The notes: generated by a model not told the origin, from the sequence alone. Positions 1 through 8,355 are shown, counted from the stretch's first letter. The stretch is DNA of 64,000 bases from Smaragdicoccus niigatensis DSM 44881 = NBRC 103563 (GCF_000380645.1 NZ_AQXZ01000017.1:186001-250000), one strand, 5' to 3'. Made by a program: numbers and translations.

Positions 1-726
1 TCCGGTGAAGTAACCGACGGCGAAGCACGCTCCCGCAAAGACCAGCGCGGAGACGATCCAGCGCGGGCCGGACGGCACCCATACGGACATCGCAGATAGC
101 GAGAAGATCAGCACGAGGCCGACGCCCACGCCGGGCGCCATGGTCAGGAGTCCCCGGCGGAAGCGGTTCTCCGGCAGACGCCGACGCGAGATCGCCAGTG
201 CGACGTCGAGGGCGGCGATGATGGTCATGATGACCAGGCCGAGGCCGAAGAGGCCATAGACCGAGAACAACGACCCCTGGACCTCGCTGACGACCGGGCT
301 CTTCAGATCCTGGCCGGCGGCGGTTCGAACGGAGAAGTCGCCGCCGACGAGACCCGTCGCCTGGCCGTCGAGGTCGCGCAGATCCATCGGGAAACTCATG
401 GTCTTCGTCGCACCTGGTGCCACTGTTATCGCGGTTGCGGTGCGGATGTTGAACAGCGTGAGGCCGAGGATTCTGCCGTCGAGTCCGATGGAGGTGACGG
501 TCACCGGCTCGGAACCGGAATTCTTCAGGGTGACCTTGACGTCGGTCTGGTGCTTTGGATCGAGCTCCAGAGGCTGCGATTCCGAAGCACTCGACACGGC
601 GTTGCCAGCGACGGTGGCGGTGTAGGTCAATCCGCCGGTCGTCGCCGGAGCAGCGGCTGCGCTGAGTGGAGTGATGGCGGCGATGAGCAACGCGCCGAGT
701 GCGGCGACGGCTTTCGGGTGAGGCAT
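1..726 (-). CDS. Membrane protein with Ig-like ectodomain (3'-truncated by window edge)
   Basis: 242 codons are visible; the reading frame is still open at base 1, so the C-terminus is missing. The N-terminus is a signal peptide (hydrophobic stretch ending near AAAAPATTGG). A beta-rich segment follows, then membrane helices ending at FAVGYFTG. It is a clear paralogue of the protein at 5076-5891: both share YTATVAG near the start, LDPKHQT before the Ig-like part, and the final A-G-YFTG helix. The proline-rich gene at 740-1627 lies 13 bp upstream on the same strand, repeating the layout of the cassette at 3208-7390. By analogy a kinase gene may follow off the left edge; this is inference. The function is unknown. 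It may be an envelope sensor or scaffold. Confidence 0.8.
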   Translation of the reverse strand, partial: MPHPKAVAALGALLIAAITPLSAAAAPATTGGLTYTATVAGNAVSSASESQPLELDPKHQTDVKVTLKNSGSEPVTVTSIGLDGRILGLTLFNIRTATAITVAPGATKTMSFPMDLRDLDGQATGLVGGDFSVRTAAGQDLKSPVVSEVQGSLFSVYGLFGLGLVIMTIIAALDVALAISRRRLPENRFRRGLLTMAPGVGVGLVLIFSLSAMSVWVPSGPRWIVSALVFAGACFAVGYFTG

Positions 727-739
727 AACAAACTCCGGG

Positions 740-1627
740 TCAGAGGGTGGGTCGCATGAAGCGAGGTCGGTAGAGCATCGCGCACAGCGCGGTGAGGATG
801 ACGATGACGATTGCTGCCGATCCAGTGCTGTTGGAAGCGCTGGTCAGGTACACGTCGATGGGTGCGGACAGCACCGCCCCACAGTTGGCGATGACCATGT
901 GCTGGCCGACTTCGACCGAAGACATGTCGAGGTCCGCGGTGAAGGAGCCGTCCGCACCCGAGGTCGTCGCTCCGACGCCGTGGCCGTCGCTCGTCAACGT
1001 GACCGGCGCGCTTGCGGCGCAACCGCGTCCGGTGGCCTGGACGTTGCCACCTTGGGAGACCGAATCGGCTGCGAGGTGCAGGCCTCCGTCCGCTGGCGGT
1101 GTCGGCGTATTCGGGGGCGGTGGCACCGTTGTGGGCGGTTCTGTCGTTGGCGGTTCGGTGGTTGGTGGCTCTGTGGTCGGTGGTTCGGTCGTCGGCGGCG
1201 CAGTGGTGGTCGGCGGCTCGGTGGTTGGTGGCGGGGTGGTCGGTGGCTCCGTCGTGGGAGGCACGGTCGTCCGGTCTTGCCTCGGCGGAGGAATGACGAT
1301 GGTCACGGGCGGCGGCGCGGGGTCCGTCGACGGGCCTTCATCTACCGGCGGCGGGCACTGTCCCTCGATCGAGTCGCAGGGAACACCGTCAGTGCTCGTG
1401 GCGTCGCCACCGTCCGTGCTGATTGAATCGACCGGTAGCCGTTGAACAGTCAGGGGAGCGGTGCCAGCGGGAACCGCGACATCGGCGTTGGCTCCCACCG
1501 CGAACAGGACCGGAACCGCCAGTGTGGCCAGCGCCAGAACGGATGCGGCGGTAACGGTCGACCGCCGAGTGCCGCCGTTTGCCATCGAAGATCTTTTTGG
1601 CGTCTCGTGCCAAGATCGCAAACTCAT
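740..1627 (-). CDS. Proline/threonine-rich secreted protein with C-terminal membrane anchor
   Basis: 295 aa. The signal-peptide core lies at about residues 25-48 and ends ANADVAV. A second Met at residue 15 (MANGGTRRS) is an alternative and perhaps better start. Residues about 118-172 are a low-complexity PPTTE spacer of the type that spans cell walls. A beta-sandwich-like module follows (VSQGGNVQATGRGC, then SFTADL and ANCG, with two conserved Cys). The end is a hydrophobic helix (about 268-286) and a basic RPRFMRP tail, so the protein is probably anchored with the module outside. It is a paralogue of 5888-7390, sharing the module, helix and tail. It is probably cotranscribed with 1-726. No enzymatic motif is seen. 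Confidence 0.8.
   Translation of the reverse strand: MSLRSWHETPKRSSMANGGTRRSTVTAASVLALATLAVPVLFAVGANADVAVPAGTAPLTVQRLPVDSISTDGGDATSTDGVPCDSIEGQCPPPVDEGPSTDPAPPPVTIVIPPPRQDRTTVPPTTEPPTTPPPTTEPPTTTAPPTTEPPTTEPPTTEPPTTEPPTTVPPPPNTPTPPADGGLHLAADSVSQGGNVQATGRGCAASAPVTLTSDGHGVGATTSGADGSFTADLDMSSVEVGQHMVIANCGAVLSAPIDVYLTSASNSTGSAAIVIVILTALCAMLYRPRFMRPTL
1120..1275 (-). repeat. PPTTE-coding tandem repeat
   Basis: This is a degenerate 15-bp-period repeat coding for PPTTE/PPTT units inside the gene at 740-1627. Length variation between strains would be expected for such a spacer. Confidence 0.75.
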
Positions 1628-1738
1628 AGGTGGGACCGTAAGGTGCGGATCCGGCCGAGCGCACCTTGGGACAACGGATTCGACACCTAGGTGGCAAAGA
1701 CCTAACCCTTTGCCGGGTCTATGCCGGGTCTGCGACGG

Positions 1739-2458
1739 TTAGTTCAGCTTCTCCGCGAGCACGCCGTCAAACGTCGACCACGGCACCTCGATGACGACCA
1801 TTCCGGCCGCGTGCGGACCGACCTGTCCGTCGTCGAAGTGGATCTCGAGACCGGTCGAGGTCGGGACCCAGTTGGCGAAGTTCTTGGCGTCCGGTGACAT
1901 GCCGCCGTCGAATGTCGAATCCGCGCCGAGCTTGGCCTTCACCTTCTGCTTGGCGGCGTCGGACAAGCGCTGAAGCCCCTCGTTGACGTCGCTGAACAGT
2001 TCGGTGAGCATCACCGGCTTGGCATTCGACTTGCGGATGACGAACGTGCCGACGAGGCCGTTCGGGTGGGCCGCCATCGGGTCGGTCACCATGAACGACA
2101 TCTCGAGCACCCCGGCGATGACGTCGTTCCCGAGGATCACCTTCTGGCTGACGCCGTCGAGAGTGAAGGTGCCGTCCTGATTGATCTGCTGATCGACGGA
2201 TGTGCGCACCGAGTTGTTGAACTTTTCTGACACCGCCGGTTTGCCGCCCTCGACCTGCGGAATCTCGACGTCGTAGGTGGCGCCGCCTTTGACGCCCTTG
2301 AGCTTCGCGGTGGTCGCGACGTAGGGCGATTCCGCCGCGGACGTCGTGGTCGCTGTCGCGCCAGGTGATGCACCCGGCGTCGGCGTTCCAGACGTCGAAC
2401 ATGCGGTAGCGGTCGCCAGGATCGCCGCGAAGATCGCCACACGTGCCGTGAAGGTCAT
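1739..2458 (-). CDS. Lipoprotein with RsiV/DUF3298-like domain
   Basis: 239 aa. The signal peptide ends in the lipobox TATAC (Cys20), followed by a Ser/Thr/Pro/Gly linker, so this is a predicted exported lipoprotein. The mature domain has the two-part pattern of the MPT64/RsiV group: VEIPQVEGGKPAVSEKFNN early, and a C-terminal part with LTELFSD, ANWVPTSTGLEIHFDDGQVGP and VEVPW-like strands resembling DUF3298. The molecular role is unknown; family members include secreted antigens and anti-sigma factors, but no cytoplasmic anti-sigma segment is present here. It is a single gene with no tight neighbour. The divergent SGNH hydrolase starts 84 bp away. Confidence 0.75.
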   Translation of the reverse strand: MTFTARVAIFAAILATATACSTSGTPTPGASPGATATTTSAAESPYVATTAKLKGVKGGATYDVEIPQVEGGKPAVSEKFNNSVRTSVDQQINQDGTFTLDGVSQKVILGNDVIAGVLEMSFMVTDPMAAHPNGLVGTFVIRKSNAKPVMLTELFSDVNEGLQRLSDAAKQKVKAKLGADSTFDGGMSPDAKNFANWVPTSTGLEIHFDDGQVGPHAAGMVVIEVPWSTFDGVLAEKLN

Positions 2459-2541
2459 GAACGCATTGTCGCCGACTCATGCCCTGCGGCGCGACGTGAA
2501 CTGCCTGTCGGCTTCTCAGGATGCGTCAGTAGTGTGCGGAT

Positions 2542-3204
2542 GTGCGGATCGGACGGCGGGGCCTGGGGCGCGTGGCGATCGCTGCGGTGGCGATGGTGAC
2601 CGCGGCGACGACTTCGTGTGCCAAATCCGACGAGTCGGGGGAGAACGATCGGCCGCAGCTCGTCGCGGCGTTCATCGGCGATTCCTACACCGCGCCCGGC
2701 GACGCGACACCGTCGTACTGGCAGACCACCACCTCTCGAATGTGCTGGCAGGCAGTGCCTTTCGGAGTGGCGGGGAGTGGCTACACGATTGCGGGCGCGG
2801 ACGGCCGCGGGCCCTACGTCACGCGGGTCGACGCCGTTGTGGCGGCGATGCCGGACGTCGTGATCGTGCAGGGGTCGTTCAACGACCGGGAACCGGACGT
2901 CACCACGATCGCCGCGGGAATCCTGTTCCAGTCGATCCACCAGCGGCTGCCCGGGGCCCGCCTCTTCGTCATGGGTCCGGTGACCCCGCCGCTCCCGGGC
3001 GCCGGACCGCAGGTTGCGCGCATCAGTAATGCTGTCCGCGCGGCGGCTGAGTCGAACTTCAGCGTCTTCATCGACGCTCAGCACTTCATTGGTGATCCGA
3101 AGCTCTTCGGTCCGGACAACATTCACCCGACCGCGCGCGGGCAGCAGATTCTGGGCACAAAGCTGGCCGACGCGATTCCGCGTGAGCTCAGCAGCTGTGA
3201 TTGA
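2542..3204 (+). CDS. Exported SGNH/GDSL hydrolase
   Basis: 220 aa from a GTG start. An N-terminal hydrophobic signal ends in TTSC (Cys26), which could be a weak lipobox. The SGNH blocks are clear: block I FIGDSYTAPG with nucleophile Ser48, block III GSFND, and block V DNIHPTARGQQ with the Asp-His pair. It is therefore an esterase or lipase of the cell envelope, and the substrate cannot be told from sequence. It is transcribed divergently from the DUF3298-like lipoprotein and converges on the kinase gene, whose stop lies 3 bp away. Confidence 0.85.
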   Translation: MRIGRRGLGRVAIAAVAMVTAATTSCAKSDESGENDRPQLVAAFIGDSYTAPGDATPSYWQTTTSRMCWQAVPFGVAGSGYTIAGADGRGPYVTRVDAVVAAMPDVVIVQGSFNDREPDVTTIAAGILFQSIHQRLPGARLFVMGPVTPPLPGAGPQVARISNAVRAAAESNFSVFIDAQHFIGDPKLFGPDNIHPTARGQQILGTKLADAIPRELSSCD

Positions 3205-3207
3205 GCG

Positions 3208-5076
3208 TCAACTCTGCTTCAGGTTGATCGTCATCTGAACCTTCGAGATCACCCGGTCGATATGGCGTTTTCGACCGATGCGCGCGAGCCCCCAAGCGAG
3301 CGCCGCGCCCGCGGCGCCGGCCAGGATAGCCGTTGCCGTGATGCTCGTGATGGTGGGCTCCGCACCGCCGGCAACCCACACCGCGCCGACGACTCCGGCG
3401 CCCAGGAGGCTCATGCTGATGACGGTGCCGATGCTCGCGCGAATCAGCTGACGCCGGTTGCGGAGCTTGCGGCCGAATGATTCGACGTACGCGAATGCGA
3501 ACAGCAGCAATGCCAGCACGGCAACCGCACTGACGGTGCGGTAAGAGGTCTGGACGGTCCGCACCGGGAACGCCCAATGCTTGGTCGGCACATCCGAATC
3601 CGTGAACTGAAGGTCAGCGGTGAGAGCGCCGCCGACGACATATTCGCCACGCAGCGGCTCGAACACGGCGGAGTACCCGTTGCCGTCCGTGGTCACCACG
3701 GTGCTTTGTGTGCGCAGCGGTACGCCGAGGACGCGCAGCGACAACGTGGCCTCGGTGCCCGGTGCTGGGCCGGTCCCGGAGATGGCGACGGCCTCGTTGA
3801 GGTCGATGCGGACCGGAGCGGTCGTTGCGGGGTCGTGGTCGGCGATCGTGATCGTGGCGGGACGCGGGACGGATTGCCCGACCGGCGTGCCGAGGCCGAT
3901 CGACGCGACGACCAGGCTGGCCGCCGCGAATCCGATGGCGGCGAAGAAGGGCGGCCACGCCGACGGCGCGGACACGGTGGTGTGCACCGGGACGAGATCG
4001 CTGGCGGCGACCTCGGCGACCTTGACGCCGGACGCGTGTTCTTGGACGCTCGGCCGGACGATGGGTTCGGACGCCGCTGTCTCGTGATCGATCACGATTC
4101 CCGGGACCGGCGGCAGGCCGGACGCGTGCTGGGTCGGAGGCGCGGGTGGTTCTCCCGAGGACCGCGTCATGGCGGCTGCGGTGATCGAGTCCGCGCCTTC
4201 GATCGCGATGGCCTGGGTGTTCAGCCAGTGCGATCCCCACTCGGCGGTCGAAGCGTGGGCAAGTGCCACGCCGAACGCTTCGGCGGTGTCGAATCGCATG
4301 ACCGGGTCGGTCGCCAGGCCCTTCATCACGACATGCGCGACGCTCGGGGGTACGCGGGGTGCGACCTCGTTCAGCGGGATCGGGGTGCCATATGCATGTG
4401 CGAACAGTTGTTGCATGGCATCGCCGCGCGGGAACGGAAGTTGCCCGCTGAGGAGTTCGTAGAGCAAGGTCGAGAGCGCGTAGATGTCCGTGGCGGGGCT
4501 CAGCGCCTCGCCCCGTGCCTGCTCGGGTGCGATATACGACGGTGTGCCGATGACTTCGCCGGTTTTGGTCGCGAGGGTGTGATCTCCACCGAGGACCTTC
4601 GCGATTCCGAAGTCGGTGACTTTCAGTCGGCCGTTGTCCGAGAACATCAGGTTTTCGGGCTTGATGTCGCGGTGGAGAATGCCTTTGTGGTGGGCGGCGG
4701 TGAGGCCGGCTGCGGTCGCGAGCGCCACCCCGACGGCGTTGGGGGCGTTGAGTCCCTGCTTGGTAAACCGGTTCCACACCGTTCCGCCCGGGAGCATCTC
4801 CATCACGAGAAGGCAGAGGCCGTCTTTCTCCACATAGTCGAAGACGCGAACGACATGCGGATGATCGATCGAGGCCAGGAGGCGGCCCTCGGCGGTGAAT
4901 CGGGCGCGGACCTCGTTGTTCGAGGCGAAGGATTGCGGAAGTTGTTTGATCGCGACAAGCCGATCGAGGGCGCGGTGACGCCCACCGAGGACAACGCCGA
5001 ACCCGCCCTTCCCGATCACGCCGCCGATTTCATATGCCGGCAACGCCGCTGCGATCGCTCGCAGGTCGTCGTCCAC
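3208..5076 (-). CDS. Membrane Ser/Thr protein kinase (no PASTA domains)
   Basis: 622 aa, GTG start. The N-terminal kinase domain is complete: glycine loop IGKGGFGVV (21-29), VAIK lysine 44, HRDIKPEN (catalytic Asp137), DFG 155-157, activation segment with GTPSYIAPEQARG. A Pro-rich juxtamembrane linker leads to a first helix at about 372-394, then a roughly 130-residue exported segment with Ig-like strands (VAISGTGPAPGTEATLS), then three more hydrophobic helices near the C-terminus. This differs from PknB (PASTA) or PknD (beta-propeller). The start GTG overlaps the TAG of the upstream gene by one base (5076), so translation is probably coupled. It should phosphorylate cytoplasmic targets in response to an envelope cue; ligand and substrates are unknown. 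Confidence 0.92.
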   Translation of the reverse strand: MDDDLRAIAAALPAYEIGGVIGKGGFGVVLGGRHRALDRLVAIKQLPQSFASNNEVRARFTAEGRLLASIDHPHVVRVFDYVEKDGLCLLVMEMLPGGTVWNRFTKQGLNAPNAVGVALATAAGLTAAHHKGILHRDIKPENLMFSDNGRLKVTDFGIAKVLGGDHTLATKTGEVIGTPSYIAPEQARGEALSPATDIYALSTLLYELLSGQLPFPRGDAMQQLFAHAYGTPIPLNEVAPRVPPSVAHVVMKGLATDPVMRFDTAEAFGVALAHASTAEWGSHWLNTQAIAIEGADSITAAAMTRSSGEPPAPPTQHASGLPPVPGIVIDHETAASEPIVRPSVQEHASGVKVAEVAASDLVPVHTTVSAPSAWPPFFAAIGFAAASLVVASIGLGTPVGQSVPRPATITIADHDPATTAPVRIDLNEAVAISGTGPAPGTEATLSLRVLGVPLRTQSTVVTTDGNGYSAVFEPLRGEYVVGGALTADLQFTDSDVPTKHWAFPVRTVQTSYRTVSAVAVLALLLFAFAYVESFGRKLRNRRQLIRASIGTVISMSLLGAGVVGAVWVAGGAEPTITSITATAILAGAAGAALAWGLARIGRKRHIDRVISKVQMTINLKQS

Positions 5077-5891
5077 TAGGTGCCTGCTTCCGTACCTATC
5101 CCGTGCCGGCCTTCGAAATTGGCTTCGACTTCGACCGGTTGATCGTCTAGCTCATCGGAGTCATCCGGTGCGCCAGTGAAGTATCCCGCAGCGAAGCAAG
5201 CTCCGGCGAACAGGAGTGCCGAAATGATCCAGCGCGGACCGGTCGGGACCCAGATGCTCAGCGCCGACAGCGAGAAGATCAGCACGAAACCGATGCCGAT
5301 GCCCGGTGCCATGGTCATGAGACCGCGCCGGAATCGGTTCTCCGGCAGCCGACCTCGGGCGATAGCGAGTCCCGTGTCGACGGCCGCGAGGATCGTGATG
5401 ATGACGAGCCCGAGGCCGAACAGGCCGTACACGGAGAACAGCGATCCCTCGACCTTGCTGACGACCGGATTCACCAACTCCTGGCCGGCTGAGGTTCGCA
5501 CCGAGAAACTACCGGCGACCAGTCCGGTCGCCTGACCGTCGAGATCGCTGATGTCCATCTTGAACGCAAGCTTGTCGGTCTTGCCGGGTGGGACGGCCAG
5601 ACTGACCGCGGTCCGGACGTTGAACAGCGTCAGGCCGAGGATTTTGCCGTTGAGGCCAATCGACTCGACGGTCACCGGCGCGCGACCGGTGTTCGTGACC
5701 GTGATCTCGACCGTCGTCTGATGCTTCGGATCGAGGACCAGTGGGTGCGCTTCGGACGCGTCCGCGACATTCTGGCCCGCGACCGTCGCGGTATAGGAGA
5801 GCCCGCTCTCCGGTGCCGCACTGGCCCACATGGGCGTTGCGAGCAGGAGGAGTGCGCCGATCGATGCGGCGATCATCTTGTTGATGCTCAC
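5076..5891 (-). CDS. Membrane protein with Ig-like ectodomain, kinase-cassette middle gene
   Basis: 271 aa, GTG start overlapping the upstream stop by 4 bp (GTGA). The signal peptide ends near ASAAPESG. Residues about 30-150 form a beta-sandwich-like region (LDPKHQTTVEITVTNTGRAPVTVES), recalling domains that organise conserved N-terminal strands around 'TNTG'. Three hydrophobic helices follow (about 153-175, 192-215 and 220-240), then an acidic cytoplasmic tail. It is paralogous to 1-726. It sits between the proline-rich protein and the kinase with overlapping ends on both sides, so stoichiometric coexpression and a shared complex are likely. The function is not known. Confidence 0.85.
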   Translation of the reverse strand: MSINKMIAASIGALLLLATPMWASAAPESGLSYTATVAGQNVADASEAHPLVLDPKHQTTVEITVTNTGRAPVTVESIGLNGKILGLTLFNVRTAVSLAVPPGKTDKLAFKMDISDLDGQATGLVAGSFSVRTSAGQELVNPVVSKVEGSLFSVYGLFGLGLVIITILAAVDTGLAIARGRLPENRFRRGLMTMAPGIGIGFVLIFSLSALSIWVPTGPRWIISALLFAGACFAAGYFTGAPDDSDELDDQPVEVEANFEGRHGIGTEAGT

Positions 5892-7390
5892 GATGAAGCT
5901 CCGTTTCGGTCGGACGGGCGGAAGAAGCGCGGACGGTAGAGCAACGCGCTCAGCGCCGTGAAGAAGACGATGACGATCGCGGTTGCGCCGCTACCGGCCC
6001 GGCTCGTCAGAACGATGTCGATCGGTGCCGTCAGCACCGTTCCGCAGCTGGCCGTGATTACGTGGCGCCCGACATCGAGGCCCGAAACGTCCGCGGTTGC
6101 CGAGAACTCGCCCTTGTCACTCGCGACGGCGGTCCCGAGTTCCTGCCCCTCGCTGGTCAACGTGACCTTCGCGCCCGGCGTGCATCCGAATCCGTTGACC
6201 TGCACGGTTCCGCCTTGGCTCACCGAGGTGCTGGCCGTCTGGAGGCCAGTGGATGAAGGGGTGGTGGCAGCTGGCGGGTTACCCGGAGGCGTATTCGTGC
6301 CGGGTGGGTTGTCGGCGGGTGGGTTGTCCGCGGGCGGGTTATCGGCGGGCGGGTTGTCGGCGGGTGGGTTGTCCGCCGGCGGGTTGTCCGCCGGAGGGTT
6401 ATCCGGTGGCGGAGGTTGTGGGTCGTTGTTTGGCGGCGGTGGCGGGTTGTTGTTGGGTGGCGGGTTGGTCTGGCCGCAGTCAGTGATCGTGATCGAGTCG
6501 CTCACACTGTCCGTTGTCTCGCCGCCGCTGACCGTGATCGTGAACGGGTAAGTGCCAACGATGAGCGGAATGCCGCTCAGGACAACGGTGTCGGGTCGGC
6601 CGCTGCCGTCCGTGTCGGATGAGCTCGACAGGATCCCGGGCGGGAGAATTCCGGCTACCGAGAACGAGTCGAAGTCGGTGCCCGAGTAGGCATAGCGATA
6701 GAACGTGCCGAGGCAGGCGTCCGGAGCGTCGCCGGAGATTGACGGCTGCGCATTCTCCGACACTGCGAAGCTGAAGGGCGTGCAGTGGGACAGGACTTCC
6801 TGGCCGGAGATATCGGCGCAGACGACGACGGTGTAGGTCCCGGACTGGGTCGGGGAACCCGTCAACGAATTCCCCGCAAATGCCAAACCGGGGTGAAAGT
6901 CTGCGGGATCGCTGGGGTCGTTGGCCACCGCGCAAGGCTCAGTGCCGCCGTCGGTCTCTTCGGTGCACGTGAACGGGCCTGAGCTGTAGGGCACGCTGAC
7001 GAACCCCTCCGGGGGATTGCCGCTGATGGTGACGTCCCCGATTTCTTGGACGGACACCGGCGGTTCCTCGATCGGGTTCGGGACCTCGGGTGCGGGGGCC
7101 TCAGTGCTCGGGTCGGGAGCGCTGGGCGCCGGGGAGTCGAATGTCGGGGTCGGAAATTCGAAGGTGGGGAAGCTATTTTCCTGGTCAGTATTGACCGGCA
7201 CGGTTTTGCCCGACTCGGCATTTCCCGGATTGCTGACACTGGGGAATGTGAAGGTCGGGAACGTGACGTCGGCATCTGCGCCGGACGACGAGACCCAAAA
7301 CGCCACCAGCAGCGCAAACAACACCGCGAGAAGGCGGGAAATACGTTGTCGCCTCTTTGGCGGTACAACATTCAACGACTTGGATGCCAT
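5888..7390 (-). CDS. Secreted Ig-like/proline-rich surface protein, kinase-cassette first gene
   Basis: 500 aa. A basic N-terminus and signal helix (about 19-40) end at GADADVTF. A Pro-rich segment follows, then two putative Ig-like (He_PIG/cadherin-like) repeats, the first around ISGNPPEGFVSVPYSSGPF and the second around GDAPDACLGTFYRYAYSGTD to GIPLIVGTYPFTITVSGG. Next come a Pro/Asn spacer with six PPADN units and the same module as in 740-1627 (VSQGGTVQVNGFGC, ITASCG). It ends with a hydrophobic helix and an RPRFFRP basic tail. It is probably anchored in the membrane, reaching through the wall, and could present the external input to the membrane protein and kinase downstream. This role is inferred from operon structure. 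Confidence 0.85.
   Translation of the reverse strand: MASKSLNVVPPKRRQRISRLLAVLFALLVAFWVSSSGADADVTFPTFTFPSVSNPGNAESGKTVPVNTDQENSFPTFEFPTPTFDSPAPSAPDPSTEAPAPEVPNPIEEPPVSVQEIGDVTISGNPPEGFVSVPYSSGPFTCTEETDGGTEPCAVANDPSDPADFHPGLAFAGNSLTGSPTQSGTYTVVVCADISGQEVLSHCTPFSFAVSENAQPSISGDAPDACLGTFYRYAYSGTDFDSFSVAGILPPGILSSSSDTDGSGRPDTVVLSGIPLIVGTYPFTITVSGGETTDSVSDSITITDCGQTNPPPNNNPPPPPNNDPQPPPPDNPPADNPPADNPPADNPPADNPPADNPPADNPPGTNTPPGNPPAATTPSSTGLQTASTSVSQGGTVQVNGFGCTPGAKVTLTSEGQELGTAVASDKGEFSATADVSGLDVGRHVITASCGTVLTAPIDIVLTSRAGSGATAIVIVFFTALSALLYRPRFFRPSDRNGASS
6302..6411 (-). repeat. PPADN-coding 15-bp tandem repeat
   Basis: Six near-identical 15-bp units (consensus GGGTTGTCSGCSG on the plus strand) encode PPADN in the surface protein at 5888-7390. 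Third-base differences show the array is not brand new. Confidence 0.85.
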
Positions 7391-7718
7391 AAGTTGCGCT
7401 GCCTTTTCGGACGGATGGGATACCGGCCGGATTGGCCGCGGCGCATACGGCGATGGATGCGAAGATGCCGGGTTTCTATCACATCACGAGTGGGTATAGC
7501 ACCTTGGCAAAAGATGCCCTTTAGCTGGGAATCTCGTTAAAACCCCCCAACGGCCGGGCGTGTGCGTGGTAGAGGCGAATCGAACCTGTTGTCGCGGGGG
7601 GTTTCTCGACGAGACGACGACGAACCGGGCACAGTTCGCAGGTTGATCGACGCCTTCGTGGGGCGCGCACGGGCTCAAGGTGAGGTCGAGGTCGGAGCCC
7701 ACGGTGGGTGGCGTTGTC
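7391..7718. other. Gene-free stretch with a tRNA-3'-end-like fragment
   Basis: No convincing gene is seen in these 328 bp. It lies between the kinase cassette start (7390) and the end of the PD-(D/E)XK gene (7719), so it should hold the cassette promoter. On the minus strand, 7567-7587 reads CAGGTTCGATTCGCCTCTACC and continues with A, which resembles the T-loop plus CCA end of a tRNA or tmRNA with a deleted T-stem. Beyond it a GGGGGGTTTT tract (about 7538-7550) looks terminator-like. This could be an attachment-site scar, but no integrase is in the window. Confidence 0.3.
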
Positions 7719-8135
7719 CTACGCCGGGATTGTTCGAAATGTGGTTGCCATGTACACGCCAGACGCTTGGTTGTTCTTGGCTGGTCTGACCCGCAGCGTT
7801 ACCGAGATTCGGAAGTCGTCGGGCCTTACGTAGTAGCACTCGTCAGATTCGGGACAATAAATGCAGACGAAATCGACCGCGGTCTTATCCAAGCGGGCGG
7901 TGTGAGTTCCATTCCGGTCTGCCCAGGTGGACCGAAACTGCACCTGGATTGATCCTGATGACGCCGACCGATACTTGACTTGGACCCGGTGAAAAGTCCC
8001 GTCGCGGTATGCGACCAAGTCGAACTCAGTGTGCTCACTTGCGGGAAAGAGCACTACAAATCCTTGGCTCACGAGGTCCGCGTGGGCCTTTGCGACCCCG
8101 AGGTCACCCTTGTCTTTGGTGTGATGGCTGGCCAC
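7719..8135 (-). CDS. PD-(D/E)XK endonuclease-like protein
   Basis: 138 aa. The pattern GDLGVAKAHADLVSQGF, then EHTEFDLVAYRDG and HRVQVKYRS fits the PD-(D/E)XK fold: FDLVAY supplies the metal-binding Asp and QVK the second acidic-like position and lysine. This arrangement is typical of the PF11645 group, which contains group I intron homing endonucleases such as I-Ssp6803I. Whether this protein cuts DNA is unknown. It is divergent from tRNA-Arg 112 bp away, a common setting for mobile elements, but no intron or integrase is visible. It could equally be a stand-alone restriction-like or Holliday-junction-type protein. Confidence 0.65.
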   Translation of the reverse strand: MASHHTKDKGDLGVAKAHADLVSQGFVVLFPASEHTEFDLVAYRDGTFHRVQVKYRSASSGSIQVQFRSTWADRNGTHTARLDKTAVDFVCIYCPESDECYYVRPDDFRISVTLRVRPAKNNQASGVYMATTFRTIPA

Positions 8136-8247
8136 CGAGAGACCCTAGCAGTACCCGTCTATCGGTCAGGAGAACTTTGTGGGTGCGAGTGTCCCGTTGT
8201 GTTTCGCTTTCCACACGCCAGCCGGCGTCCGATACAGTTTGTACCGC

Positions 8248-8321
8248 GCCTCCGTAGCTCAGTCGGATAGAGCAGTTCACTTCTAATGATCTGGTCGCAG
8301 GTTCGATTCCTGCCGGGGGCA
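8248..8321 (+). tRNA. tRNA-Arg (UCU)
   Basis: A full cloverleaf is present: acceptor GCCTCCG pairs with CGGGGGC (one T-G wobble), D-arm GCTC/GAGC, T-arm GCAGG/CCTGC with TTCGATT loop, discriminator A. Anticodon loop CTTCTAA gives TCT (reads AGA). The CCA is not encoded. The anticodon stem has one T-T mismatch (positions 28-42), which is unusual but tolerable. Confidence 0.93.
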
Positions 8322-8355
8322 CTTGTGTGCCGCGTGAGCGGTCGGTCTCGCGCGG

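Noticed and set aside
1112-1276. CRISPR-like repeat array
   Set aside because: The repeats are short, in-frame, protein-coding and lack unique spacers. The same holds for 6302-6411 and 16667-16726.
792-1445. Long plus-strand Gly/Val-rich reading frame opposite the proline-rich gene
   Set aside because: It is the antisense shadow of the PPTTE repeat; the minus strand has signal peptide, module and anchor.
3577-5079. 500-codon plus-strand open frame over the kinase
   Set aside because: It is antisense to the kinase domain, whose catalytic motifs are all on the minus strand; high GC creates long false frames.
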